Of a stretch of DNA of 31,524 nt, positions 17,529 to 25,917 are shown in pieces (position 1 is the stretch's first letter; every line of letters starts with the position of its first letter). The notes under the pieces were generated by a model. That model saw only the letters and a program-made list of their open reading frames with translations, ran no database searches and was not told the origin of the DNA. This DNA comes from Micrococcales bacterium. GTDB taxonomy: Bacteria; Actinomycetota; Actinomycetes; S36-B12; UBA5976. The translations under genes were made by a program, and so were the position numbers. The DNA is taken from the NCBI GenBank assembly GCA_024640585.1, contig JAHEEQ010000012.1, positions 1-31,524 on the forward strand. The letters are read 5' to 3'.

Positions 17529-20500
17529 CTATCCGGCAATGCCTGGGCTAGTGTGCCAAAGTTTTTGTGGCGCACTTATGCCGACATTTGCATCAACTGC
17601 AAAATCGTTTTCAATGAAATCCAGAACCGCTTGCACCCCAGCATCCTTGTCGAAACCCCACGGTTTTTTTGCGCCATTGTTAAAGATTTCTTGGATATCG
17701 GAAAGCGCCCAGCAGCCAGTTCCACGCACACTAATTCCGCGCTGTCCAGTTCGACGAGTTACTCCACGCATCAGCAATGTCCATGAGTTCAAAAGAGTGT
17801 GCGAATAATCTGCTTGCGCATCTTCGAAGAAAGCTGCGTCGATTGGTCCAGTTGAATCATCTAACGTGACAAAGATAACCCGCTTGCCACTTCGCACAGG
17901 CGGAGTCTGGGCGGCAACTTTTACACCAGCTACAAAAATCTCTTGATTGGATCTCACATTCAAAAGGTTTGAACTCGACACCACATTTAATGCCTGCAAT
18001 AAAGGTTTGTAGAAATCAATTACGTGATGACTTACATCAATTCCTAAAATCTCGAGTTCCGCTTGCACCCTTTCGAGCTCATCCATTTCTGGCAGCCCAG
18101 TAACTAGTGGCGGAGTATCTGCTACTGGCGCAAACAGCAACTCATTTCGGTCTGCTATTTGGTTGCGCGCCAATTCATTTACATGCACATACAAATCGCG
18201 ACGGGTGGTGGTCTTTCGATTTTGGCGTTTGTATGTTGGAATTTTGTGCAACGCATCAAACGCACCAGCCAATACCAAAGATTGCATAACTGGCCGGCTT
18301 ACATTGGTTCGCTGCCACATGTCATTGATGTCCACAAAAGGTTGTGCCGAAACAATCGAATCCACTTCCGCATCGCTTATGTTTTTGATTTGCGATAAGG
18401 CCATCCGCACTGCGTACACACCATCTGCATCTTCAACCGCAAAATGTCTTTTACTTAGATTTATATCCAAGCCCAAAATTGGCACACCCATTTGCCGCGC
18501 ATCTTCAACAATCAAACGCTTTGGATACATACCCGGATCATGAGTTAAGACTCCGGCATAGAAAGCTGCTCTGTGATGAGTTTTTAGCCAGGCGGATTGA
18601 TAAGTGGGCAATGCAAAAGCTCCAGCATGTGCTTTACAAAAGCCAAATGACGCAAAAGCCTTGAGAACTGACCAAACTTCTTCAATTACATCCAAGTCAT
18701 ATTTGAGTTTCAATGCTTTTGGATATAGCCAAGCGCGAATCTTCGGCAAATTCGCAACATCGCCAAATGATCTTCGCACTTCGTCTGCTTCAGCCCAAGT
18801 GCATCCTGATAATGCTGAAATTAGTTTGATAACCTGTTCATGAAACACCACTACCCCAGATGTTTCTTTCACAATCTCAACGAGGTTCGGGTGCAAATAC
18901 TCTGGCGGCTTCCATCCATGGCGCGCATTTAAAAATGGAGTGATCATGTCACTCTTGACCGGACCTGGTCGAAATAAAGAAATGTCGATAATGATGTCAT
19001 TGAAAGTTTGTGGTGCAAATTTGCCAATTAGTTCCCTTTGACCTGGGCTTTCGATTTGAAAAACTCCCAAAGTTTTGGTGGACTGAATTAGTTCAAATGT
19101 CTTTTCGTCATCTAGCGGAACTGCATCTAAATCAACTGTTTTGTTTTCAACCCGTTCAACTTCTGAAATTGCATAAGCCATCGCCGATTGCATACGAATG
19201 CCCAAGACATCTAGTTTTAAAAACCCTAAAGTTTCCACATCATCTTTGTCATATTGACTCATTGGAAAGTCTTGCCCACTCGCCTGCACGGGTGTGCGAT
19301 CTAAAAGTGCGGAATCACTGAGCAGAACTCCGCAAGGATGCATCGATACATGCCTCGGCAAGCCATCCAGACTTTCAATCAGCTCTAAAATTGGATTTAG
19401 TTGACCAGTTTTAGCTAACACCCCAAATCCAGACTTTGCCAGTTCTGGCAGTTCTTCTAATGCAGCCCTTGCATTGCGCGCCCTGATTCTCGGAAAAGAT
19501 TTTGCAAAAATATCGATTTCGCTTGGAGGTAAGCCAAGTGCCGAACCCACATCGCGAATTGCATTTCGAACTCGGTATGTGTCCATCATCGAAACGCAAG
19601 CAACTCGGTCTATGCCAAATCGTTCGAAGATTGCGTCATACACCTCTAAACGGCGATGTGACTCGACATCGATGTCGATGTCAGGAAGTGAAGTTCGAAG
19701 TGGGGATAAAAACCTTTCCATAATTAAGCCGTGGTCAAGCGGATTTAAAACCGAAATGCCGAGTAGATGATTTACATAACTTCCAGCGCCGGACCCGCGC
19801 GCTGCTACCCGAATATCTAGTTTGCGGGTGAGGTTTACGACTTCGCCAACGGTTAAAAAGAAACTTGCAAAACCTAAAGCTGAGATAGCTTTTAGTTCAT
19901 CTTCTAATCGTTCTTTTGCAATTGCATGGTTTGCTGGCAATCTTGTTTCACAAATTTTTCGTAAAATCTCATCTGCGCGCAAAGCTTCGTTTTCGATAGT
20001 TTTTTTGGTACGCCGAATAGCAGGTGGCCGGCTCCAAGCCTCTCCATCAAATACCTGTGCATTTGCAGTTGTTATCACGTCGAGTTCTGGAACAAAGATT
20101 TCGCCAATTCCCATATCTTCACGCGGATCGAGAATGGATTTTTGAGCCAGCTCTTCAGTTGTCTGCAAAATCTTCCAAACATCTTCAATTCCAAATCCCG
20201 CTACCTGCGCAATTTCACACGCAAGTCTTTGCATCTCGATTTCAGATTTGAAAGTTGCTTCATTGTTTTTGCGCTCAACATTACCTTTTGAAAGCGGCAC
20301 CAGTTTGCGAGTGGCATCGAGAATGTCTGCGGTTTTGCCTTGCTCGGGTTTTAGATGCCGAACCGCATTTGTCAGCACAGAAGGTAGATGATGTTCTTTT
20401 GCGAACTGCCACATCTTTGCAGCGGCAGCGGTTTCACCAAGGGATCTATGCGAAACAATTTCACAGTAAACGCTTGCACCAGTTTTGCGCCAAACCTCTA

Positions 20501-20987
20501 AAATTCTTTTTGCATTTTCAAACTGTCTTTCATAAATCGCCCTTCCCAAATCGGAGTTTGGTCCAAGCAAAATATTCAATCCACCGCTATTGGTCTCTTG
20601 GGCAATCTCGCATACTCGCTTGACCACTTTATGAGTTATGCCAACTTCATGATGCGCACTGACTAAACGGTTCAGCGCAACCATTCCGCCATAGCCGTAT
20701 GCGATTGCTGTGAAACGCGCTGCTCGCAAATCTAAACTCGCACCGCCCACCATTGGTGCGGCAATTTGAATTCCAGAATTTTCAAGTGGCAGATTGCAGC
20801 CAATGATTGGATTTATATCTTCGTCCATGCAGGCTTTTGCAAATCGAACTGCGCCATATAAACCATCTCGATCTGTAAGTGCGACCGACTCCATGCCATT
20901 TTGTTTTGCAAAATCCACAAGTTCGTCTGGCGCTGCAATCCCGTAGCGCAATGAATAATGTGAAACCACATTTAAGTGAGTAAACAT
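17529..20987 (-). CDS. dnaE2: DnaE2-type DNA polymerase III alpha subunit (error-prone type)
   Basis: A 1152-residue C-family DNA polymerase. The catalytic aspartates are visible in PDIDID (residues 435-440) and in FLKLDVLG (Asp593), with ARGSGAGSYV at 396-405 and FQIESPGQREL. The PHP domain at the start has lost likely metal ligands: where active PHP domains have HLHVHS this one has HLNVVS, and TDH reads TDRDG. From memory, this wording is shared by the second, non-replicative DnaE of streptomycetes, so it is probably a subfamily trait. C-terminal helix-hairpin and OB-fold regions are present. The stop TAA of the DUF6504 gene is directly followed by this ATG. Linkage to dinB and an SOS box argues for a mutagenic repair role rather than replication. 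Confidence 0.9.
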   Translation of the reverse strand: MFTHLNVVSHYSLRYGIAAPDELVDFAKQNGMESVALTDRDGLYGAVRFAKACMDEDINPIIGCNLPLENSGIQIAAPMVGGASLDLRAARFTAIAYGYGGMVALNRLVSAHHEVGITHKVVKRVCEIAQETNSGGLNILLGPNSDLGRAIYERQFENAKRILEVWRKTGASVYCEIVSHRSLGETAAAAKMWQFAKEHHLPSVLTNAVRHLKPEQGKTADILDATRKLVPLSKGNVERKNNEATFKSEIEMQRLACEIAQVAGFGIEDVWKILQTTEELAQKSILDPREDMGIGEIFVPELDVITTANAQVFDGEAWSRPPAIRRTKKTIENEALRADEILRKICETRLPANHAIAKERLEDELKAISALGFASFFLTVGEVVNLTRKLDIRVAARGSGAGSYVNHLLGISVLNPLDHGLIMERFLSPLRTSLPDIDIDVESHRRLEVYDAIFERFGIDRVACVSMMDTYRVRNAIRDVGSALGLPPSEIDIFAKSFPRIRARNARAALEELPELAKSGFGVLAKTGQLNPILELIESLDGLPRHVSMHPCGVLLSDSALLDRTPVQASGQDFPMSQYDKDDVETLGFLKLDVLGIRMQSAMAYAISEVERVENKTVDLDAVPLDDEKTFELIQSTKTLGVFQIESPGQRELIGKFAPQTFNDIIIDISLFRPGPVKSDMITPFLNARHGWKPPEYLHPNLVEIVKETSGVVVFHEQVIKLISALSGCTWAEADEVRRSFGDVANLPKIRAWLYPKALKLKYDLDVIEEVWSVLKAFASFGFCKAHAGAFALPTYQSAWLKTHHRAAFYAGVLTHDPGMYPKRLIVEDARQMGVPILGLDINLSKRHFAVEDADGVYAVRMALSQIKNISDAEVDSIVSAQPFVDINDMWQRTNVSRPVMQSLVLAGAFDALHKIPTYKRQNRKTTTRRDLYVHVNELARNQIADRNELLFAPVADTPPLVTGLPEMDELERVQAELEILGIDVSHHVIDFYKPLLQALNVVSSSNLLNVRSNQEIFVAGVKVAAQTPPVRSGKRVIFVTLDDSTGPIDAAFFEDAQADYSHTLLNSWTLLMRGVTRRTGQRGISVRGTGCWALSDIQEIFNNGAKKPWGFDKDAGVQAVLDFIENDFAVDANVGISAPQKLWHTSPGIAG

Positions 20988-21326
20988 TTAGTCAAACACT
21001 CGAATCATTCGCCATGGTTCGGCATTTGCAGAAAATAGAGATTCGCGAAACGCGATGTCACTAACTAATTTTCCTTTTGGACTTTTGGCTTCGATTCGCC
21101 AAATGTGCCAAGTGACATCTTGTTCATCCACATCGCTGTAAACCTGATCTGCAAAAACTGCCGAGATTGATTCCCACCAAGGTGCTGCATTTTTGAATGA
21201 GCCAACCTCTAACCAGTACATCAAAATTGTGCTGACCGAATACCACTGCCCCCGCCAACAAAAGCGAATCGGAATATCGTCTTTGGTTTGCACTTGGAGT
21301 CGGAAAACGTCTGGCCGTTTGGACAT
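20988..21326 (-). CDS. DUF6504 family protein of the dnaE2-dinB operon
   Basis: A 112-residue protein from the ATG at 21326 (MSKRPDVFRLQVQTKDD). It has an RFCWRGQWYSV strand pair, several tryptophans, a WHIWRIEA segment and the ending WRMIRVFD, which matches the DUF6504 pattern as I remember it. The family is found beside dnaE2 and Y-family polymerase genes in actinobacteria and has no known activity. An accessory role in the mutagenic polymerase complex is inference from context. The reading frame is open upstream to a GTG at 21413, but the added residues look like leader sequence. The ribosome binding site is weak (AGAAAG about 12 bases before the ATG). Confidence 0.8.
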   Translation of the reverse strand: MSKRPDVFRLQVQTKDDIPIRFCWRGQWYSVSTILMYWLEVGSFKNAAPWWESISAVFADQVYSDVDEQDVTWHIWRIEAKSPKGKLVSDIAFRESLFSANAEPWRMIRVFD

Positions 21327-21541
21327 ATTTGGAAGGCAGCTTTCTAAAGGCTTTCCTGACGACCCGCGAGGCGCGAGGGGAAGGATGCGCACTGCCAAGT
21401 GCGAGAGCGGCACTCAGGATGAAAACCATCCCGAGTGCCATACCTGCACTGACAAAGTGGGTCGAGGACTAGTCAGTACTAGGTGTCCCGCAAGTGCAAT
21501 GTGTTCAGGGGGTCACATTGCCTATTCGAACATTTGTTCGA
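21327..21541 (-). other. Long structured leader of the SOS operon
   Basis: From the predicted transcription start near 21542 to the DUF6504 ATG is about 215 bases, unusually long for this compact genome. It is GC-rich (I count 72 G or C in the 120 bases 21361-21480). Minus-strand hairpins in order are: GCAATGTG with CACATTGC (21496-21521, 10-base loop), a CTAGT-ACTG-ACTAG element near 21475, the 12-bp stem at 21410-21438, and GCACT-TGGC-AGTGC (21389-21402). A hydrophobic reading frame starting MALGMVFILSAALALGSA opens at 21441, inside the strongest hairpin, and runs out of frame into DUF6504. Whether it is translated is unknown. Confidence 0.55.
21410..21438 (-). repeat. 12-bp hairpin in the SOS operon leader
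   Basis: On the minus strand GCACTCGGGATG pairs with CATCCTGAGTGC around a GTTTT loop. All 12 positions pair, one as G-U. It is the strongest structure in the leader and is not followed by a T run, so it is not an obvious terminator. Confidence 0.75.
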
Positions 21542-21549
21542 TTAGGCAA
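21518..21549 (-). promoter_or_regulatory. LexA (SOS) box inside a 32-bp near-palindrome
   Basis: The core at 21527-21540 reads CGAACATTTGTTCG, a perfect match to the Gram-positive/actinobacterial SOS box CGAAC-N4-GTTCG. The symmetry extends outward: seven-base arms TTGCCTA and TAGGCAA flank the core with a single mismatch. It sits directly downstream of the predicted -10 box, covering the transcription start, which is a good place for LexA repression. It stands at the head of the DUF6504-dnaE2-dinB operon. Confidence 0.9.
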
Positions 21550-21577
21550 GTAAACAATGAACCGCTGACAATGTCAA
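21549..21577 (-). promoter_or_regulatory. Predicted promoter of the SOS operon
   Basis: On the minus strand a perfect -35 box TTGACA (21577-21572) is followed after 17 bases by TTTACT (21554-21549), which matches four of six -10 bases. Transcription would begin near 21542, inside the LexA palindrome. The promoter lies 12 bases past the acyltransferase stop with no terminator between, so some readthrough from upstream is possible. Confidence 0.7.
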
Positions 21578-21589
21578 TAATGGGTTAGA

Positions 21590-23383
21590 TCAAGGCCCTA
21601 AATAGGCTTCTTGTGCGCACCGCACATATGCCTTGACCCCAGCTGGGGTTAGGTGGACGCCATCGGGAATGAAGTATTCAGGATGACCTTCGCTTGCAAG
21701 GGCCCAATCGGCAATTCGCACATTTGGGTAGCGCGCGGAAATTTCGGCAATCAATTGATTGTTTGGGTCTTGCCAAACACGCGGCACTGAAGCATTAATG
21801 ATTACAACTCGGTCCGCTTTAGAAAGCGCATCAAAAATTCTGGTTAAGAAAATTTCTTTAAGTTGACCATTTACACCAATGTCGAAAATGACATCGTATT
21901 TGCCGCCATGCTTTTTGCCATGCTTAATTAGGTATTTCATAACTACCCAAGATTGCAAAGCTACCTCGGCTCGGATGCCAGCAGTGTCGAAGCCTTTTCT
22001 AAAACCTTGGCTTGCACCAACCACAACTGAATCACCATAAACCCAAACTTTGCGTGGATCTACAGGTTTTTCAGTCGCTGTTGGTTCAACTTCAGTTTGC
22101 GCAACTCGTGTTGGACTATCTGATGGATCTAGATTTACAACCGTACCAATCCCAATTGGATCTTGGCGTGAAACCACAACTGCGTTTGCACCAATCGCAG
22201 TTGCGAGCAACAACGGAAGCGCAACCGAAACTGCAGTAATGCTTGCAATCAAACGGCGAGTGCGTAAAGTTTGATTGCGTACAGATTGCAACCATCTAGC
22301 GATAGCGCCTTTGCGAACCGGCATTTCGATATAGCGGTATGAAAACTCTGTAACGCTAACCATGATGAAGATCTGCAAAGCAATTACTTGCCAAGTAGCC
22401 CAGTTCAGATCGAAACCTGGACGCAAAACTTGAATCACAATCCAATGCCACAAGTACAAACCATATGAACGAGTACCAATCCATTGCACAACTGAATTTG
22501 ATAGCCACTTCGCCAAAATGGACGCTGGATGAATTATTGATGCAATTAATAAACCAGTTGCGATTCCTACAATAGGAAAACTAATTAAATAAAAGCGCCC
22601 AGTTAGTTCGTTTACAAACACAAATGCCAATAACAAAACGCCTAGAGAAGCGAAACCCACACCGTTCACAAAGCGTTTCGCGCTCTGTGAAATTCGATTA
22701 CGGAAATTGCGAGGCTTCCACGCAACCGCTAAAGCAGCTCCAATAAATAAGCCACTGCTGTGAGTGTCAGTTCCGAAATACATGTGACTGTTTGCCGAAA
22801 CGAAATCTGAAGTTGAGTAATGCCCCACCCAAAGCAATGCCGCCCACGAAACCATTGCACCGGTAAGAGCTGCCCAGCGAACTCGACCAGAATTTATTCG
22901 ACTTGCGAAAGTCGAGATGATTAGCGGCCAAATTAGATAGAACTGCGCTTCAATTGCAAGTGACCATGTGTGTTGCAAGAGGGATGGGCGACCAATTTGG
23001 CCAAAGTAGTCCTGCCCTGTTGCAATGAACCACCAATTTGTGGTTCCGGTGGCCGCCCACGGAAGATCTTGCAGAAATCTTTCAATTGTGTCAGGCGCCC
23101 ACAGTCCTACTCCAACGATTACACCAAATGCCAGAAAGAAAAAGGCTGGCAATAACCGCCTGGCGCGGGAAAGATAAAAACCTTTGAAGTCTATAGAACC
23201 TAAATTGTTGTAGCGATCTAACAAAATCCAAGTAATCAAATAGCCTGAGAGAACAAAGAAAACATCAACGCCTAAAAATCCGCCAGTTAGCGTGGCAGGA
23301 TTCATATGGTAAACAATTACAGCGATGATGGCGATTGCACGAATGCCATCTAGCGCTGCAATGTGTTTACGTTGTGAGATCAT
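21590..23383 (-). CDS. OatA-like membrane acyltransferase with C-terminal SGNH domain
   Basis: A 597-residue two-domain protein. Residues 1-360 form a multi-pass AT3 (acyltransferase 3) domain with DGIRAIAII, His26 in IVYHMNP, GVDVFFVLSGYLIT, and FYLSRARRLLPA. After a membrane segment near 378-402 and a Thr/Pro-rich linker comes an extracytoplasmic SGNH domain: GDS at 450-452 with nucleophile Ser452, GVNG at 503-506, and DGVHLT with Asp574 and His577. OatA-type enzymes carry acetyl groups across the membrane and O-acetylate peptidoglycan or other surface glycans. The acceptor here is unknown; wall polymer modification is inferred. Its ATG overlaps the stop of the coiled-coil gene as ATGA, so the two are translationally coupled. 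Confidence 0.9.
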   Translation of the reverse strand: MISQRKHIAALDGIRAIAIIAVIVYHMNPATLTGGFLGVDVFFVLSGYLITWILLDRYNNLGSIDFKGFYLSRARRLLPAFFFLAFGVIVGVGLWAPDTIERFLQDLPWAATGTTNWWFIATGQDYFGQIGRPSLLQHTWSLAIEAQFYLIWPLIISTFASRINSGRVRWAALTGAMVSWAALLWVGHYSTSDFVSANSHMYFGTDTHSSGLFIGAALAVAWKPRNFRNRISQSAKRFVNGVGFASLGVLLLAFVFVNELTGRFYLISFPIVGIATGLLIASIIHPASILAKWLSNSVVQWIGTRSYGLYLWHWIVIQVLRPGFDLNWATWQVIALQIFIMVSVTEFSYRYIEMPVRKGAIARWLQSVRNQTLRTRRLIASITAVSVALPLLLATAIGANAVVVSRQDPIGIGTVVNLDPSDSPTRVAQTEVEPTATEKPVDPRKVWVYGDSVVVGASQGFRKGFDTAGIRAEVALQSWVVMKYLIKHGKKHGGKYDVIFDIGVNGQLKEIFLTRIFDALSKADRVVIINASVPRVWQDPNNQLIAEISARYPNVRIADWALASEGHPEYFIPDGVHLTPAGVKAYVRCAQEAYLGP

Positions 23384-24192
23384 TTATCTGCAGAAGATTT
23401 AAGTGCGGCTTGAATTTTTTTCGCATGATCGTCAAAGCTCTCAATCGAGTTAACAATTGTGTTGTAGGCCTTTTCGGCAGCTTGACGAGCTTTATCTTGA
23501 GTTTCGGCAGCGGCCAAATGATTTGCGCGAGCGATCGCAAGTGAATCAGCAATCTCTCGGCGAATAGAAGTGGCTTGTTCATTGACTTCTTTTGAAGTTT
23601 TTGCGACATAAGCATCAGCATCGCGACGAACTTTTGTCGAATAAGAATCAGCATCGCGACGAGCAGATTCAGCAAGTGTGTTTGCTTCGCGAGTTGTCTT
23701 GGCAGCTTCGGATTCTCCTGCAGCGATTATTTGCTTTGATTCAGCAGTCGCATTTTTCAAAGCTGTAGAGGCTGTGGTTTCAGCGGCGGCAATTGTCTGG
23801 GCTGCTTGCTTATCGGCATCTTTCAATTTCTTTTCAGATGCAGCAATCAAGTCAGCGGCTGACTTTTCGGCAGTAGCGACAATTTGATCCGCTTTCTTTT
23901 CAGAATTAGCAATTGTTGCAGCGGCAGCCTTTTTTGCATCTGCTTCACGTTTATGGACTGTAGCCAAAATTGTTACTGCTGTTTCAGATGCCAACGCTTC
24001 AAGCTCGTGTGAATCGAGTTCGTGGAAATCTTTTTGGGCGCGAAGTGAGACGATTTCTTCTTGCAACTTTTGAATTGTTGCAAGCATCATTTCAGGTGTC
24101 ATCGGGGTGGCGGAAACTTCGTCTTTCTTATAGCCAATCCAATCGAGTACGCGGCGTTTGCCAGTCTCTTCTGCTGTTTTCTCGTTAGCCAT
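23380..24192 (-). CDS. Hendecad coiled-coil protein coupled to the acyltransferase, function unknown
   Basis: I do not recognise this gene. I prefer the ATG at 24192 (270 residues), which AAAGGG precedes by 6 bases; the ATG at 24198 directly abuts that site. Residues 1-60 are a basic-acidic head with RRVLDWIGYKKDE and MTPEMMLATIQKLQEEIVSLRAQ. From about 70 to 245 the protein is almost entirely alanine, lysine and glutamate in an 11-residue rhythm, for example RRDADSYSTKV then RRDADAYVAKT. Such hendecads form long, right-handed coiled coils. There is no membrane segment, signal peptide or cysteine. It could be a DivIVA-like or cytoskeletal scaffold, but no DivIVA N-terminal motif is visible. 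Coupling with a wall-modifying enzyme suggests a role at the envelope. Confidence 0.75.
   Translation of the reverse strand: MANEKTAEETGKRRVLDWIGYKKDEVSATPMTPEMMLATIQKLQEEIVSLRAQKDFHELDSHELEALASETAVTILATVHKREADAKKAAAATIANSEKKADQIVATAEKSAADLIAASEKKLKDADKQAAQTIAAAETTASTALKNATAESKQIIAAGESEAAKTTREANTLAESARRDADSYSTKVRRDADAYVAKTSKEVNEQATSIRREIADSLAIARANHLAAAETQDKARQAAEKAYNTIVNSIESFDDHAKKIQAALKSSADK
23608..23664 (-). repeat. Two 24-bp direct repeats in the coiled-coil gene
   Basis: ATAAGCATCAGCATCGCGAC at 23608-23627 and ATAAGAATCAGCATCGCGAC at 23641-23660 continue alike for four more bases. The period is 33 bp, 11 codons, matching the RRDAD hendecads. It suggests recent internal duplication of a coiled-coil unit. 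Confidence 0.8.
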
Positions 24193-24283
24193 AACCATCC
24201 CTTTTGCCCCAGGTTTACAGTGGCAAAAACTACACGCTAGACCCCTAGTTCAAAGAATCCAAAAGGCGAATCTCAGGTAAGAA

Positions 24284-24315
24284 AAAGGCGGGTAAGAAAA
24301 GCCTCACCCGCCTTT
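24284..24315 (-). terminator. Rho-independent terminator after homospermidine synthase
   Basis: A perfect 10-bp stem AAAGGCGGGT with ACCCGCCTTT and a 12-base loop lies 14 bases past the gene. On the minus strand it runs into TTTTTC. The 91 bases between here and the coiled-coil ATG (24193-24283) hold that gene's presumed promoter; I see only a weak TTGAAC element there. Confidence 0.88.
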
Positions 24316-24329
24316 AAATCTTGTTGAAC

Positions 24330-25778
24330 TTAAGAAATCAAGAAGTTTTCGAACTGCCAAGGGTCCGAAGATTTCTCCTGCCCATCCCATTTGCCAAATA
24401 GGTCCACACGGTTCTTGAGTGGAGTCCAGTCAACTGCCGCTGAGTGGATTGGCCCTAGGTATGGATAAGCGGTCTCTAGCACTTCATCCCACGGTAGGTC
24501 ATCTGGCACACAAAGACCTTTGTTTGGGTTTTCGATCATCCATTTTGTGCAAGCCAAAACTGAAGATGCCACCTGAAGTGTGGTTGCACTTTGGTGTGGA
24601 GCTAATTTCCGGGCTTCATGGATTGAAAGCAATGAGCCGGTCCACCATGCCTTTAGAGGGTGCCCCATCAATAGCACGCCAAGACGATCTTCACCATCAA
24701 TGATTTCATCATTCATGATGCGTTCCTTGGTTGGGAACTCCCAGTTGTTCGCTTGCAATTCGCGCATTGATGCAATCGCAGCATCACTTGGGCAATATGC
24801 ATAGTGAACTGTTGGGCGATAGATTTCTTTGCCAGAATCATCTTTAACAGTTAGGTGCTTCGTGATTGTGTAGGCCTCGCCGTGACGAACCACCATGCCG
24901 TTGATTTCATAATCTGGCACCCAAGAGCGAACCCAAGTGGTGGCTCCAGGTGATGCAATGCAGATTTGAGTCTCGGAAGTTTCGTGACGAAGTCCTTTTG
25001 CCGGCAACTTCTGTTCATGAGTTCCCCAGCCAAGCTCTGCAGGTGCGATTCCTTCTTCATGGAATCCTGCGACCGACCAAGTGTTAACAAATTCACCTGG
25101 GCGCTTTGGAACGTCAGTAACTTGAGTGTCGCGTTCTGAAATGTGAATTACTTTCACTTCCAACAAATACGCCAAGCGGTTATATTCGCGATCGACAAGC
25201 GCATTTCGAATATCTGCTTCACGGTCTGCATCGAAAACATTTTTCGCAAGACATTCAGCAGCAAGTTCGGTGAGTGCACGCTTCACAAAATGTGAAACCA
25301 TTCCTGGATTTGCACCATGTTCAACAACTGCTGTTGGTCCTGCTTCTGTCCAAGTTTTTTTCATTTCGTCCATTTTTTGATGGCGAACAATCAATGTACG
25401 TTCACGTGGATCTCGATCTGATTGAGATTCATACGGATCCCATTCTTCGACCGATGTATTTAAATAAAGAACATCGTTGTCGTGGCACCAACCAATGATG
25501 GTGTTTGCATCGATATTCCATGCAAGGTCAATAAGTACGTCACCGCTAGATAGATGACTTGAAAGAAGTGAAGATAGATTTTCTTTTTCAACTTTGCCAG
25601 TTACGAAATTGGCACCTTGCGCAATTGCATCTGCGAACTTAGGTCGCATGTCCTGATAGTCCATGACTGTCAGTTGATTTGGGCGCTTAACAATGTGTTC
25701 AAGAAGTAGGGGGACGGAGCACTGAGATACTGAGCCTCCACCGAGGACGAGAACGCGTCCTTCAAACTGACCTGCCAA
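24330..25778 (-). CDS. hss: Homospermidine synthase
   Basis: NAD-dependent enzyme of 482 residues that joins two putrescine molecules to make sym-homospermidine, releasing ammonia. It has a Rossmann opening VLVLGGGSVSQC, then EHGANPGMVSHFV at 153-165. HISERDTQ, NTWSVAGF and AELGWGTHE follow, covering the active-site Trp and Glu region of the Blastochloris enzyme as I remember it. Further family blocks are VYRPTVHYAY-like (here IYRPTVHYAY), LGVLLMGH, LQVASSVLA, TPYLGPI, DWTPL and SDPWQFENFL. The start is TTG at 25778, supported by GGAGG 4 bases upstream. It is divergent from a saccharopine-dehydrogenase-like gene, its distant relative, which suggests a shared polyamine or amine pathway. Confidence 0.92.
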   Translation of the reverse strand: MAGQFEGRVLVLGGGSVSQCSVPLLLEHIVKRPNQLTVMDYQDMRPKFADAIAQGANFVTGKVEKENLSSLLSSHLSSGDVLIDLAWNIDANTIIGWCHDNDVLYLNTSVEEWDPYESQSDRDPRERTLIVRHQKMDEMKKTWTEAGPTAVVEHGANPGMVSHFVKRALTELAAECLAKNVFDADREADIRNALVDREYNRLAYLLEVKVIHISERDTQVTDVPKRPGEFVNTWSVAGFHEEGIAPAELGWGTHEQKLPAKGLRHETSETQICIASPGATTWVRSWVPDYEINGMVVRHGEAYTITKHLTVKDDSGKEIYRPTVHYAYCPSDAAIASMRELQANNWEFPTKERIMNDEIIDGEDRLGVLLMGHPLKAWWTGSLLSIHEARKLAPHQSATTLQVASSVLACTKWMIENPNKGLCVPDDLPWDEVLETAYPYLGPIHSAAVDWTPLKNRVDLFGKWDGQEKSSDPWQFENFLIS

Positions 25779-25917
25779 CGGACCTCCAAACTAGGGAAAA
25801 TCGCCCACTTTGAGCGTATTACACCGAGAACTCTAGGTCTAACCCCCTTAAGCGCAAAAATGAAGCTTTGTGAGGTATTCTCGCCCAAACAAATAACACC
25901 GTTAGGGGTGAAAATCC
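25779..25917. promoter_or_regulatory. Divergent promoter region of hss and the SDH-like gene
   Basis: These 139 bases separate two genes facing away from each other, so both promoters must lie here. On the minus strand GGAGG precedes the hss TTG; on the plus strand AGGGG precedes the GTG at 25918. Both ribosome binding sites are clear, but no -35/-10 pair stands out. A short CACC...GGTG inverted repeat (near 25896-25910) lies just before the plus-strand start. Confidence 0.5.

Noticed and set aside
20850..20987. Loss of PHP metal ligands in DnaE2 as a new inactivation
   Set aside because: The same HLxVxS and TDRDG wording occurs, from memory, in the streptomycete second DnaE, so it is probably a subfamily trait.
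21124..21441. 105-codon frame starting MALGMVFILSAALALG, as a standalone gene
   Set aside because: Most of it overlaps DUF6504 in another frame and there is no good ribosome binding site. Only its first part is kept, as a possible leader peptide.
23608..23664. CRISPR-like direct repeats
   Set aside because: Only two copies, in frame at 11-codon spacing within a coiled-coil gene, with no unique spacers.
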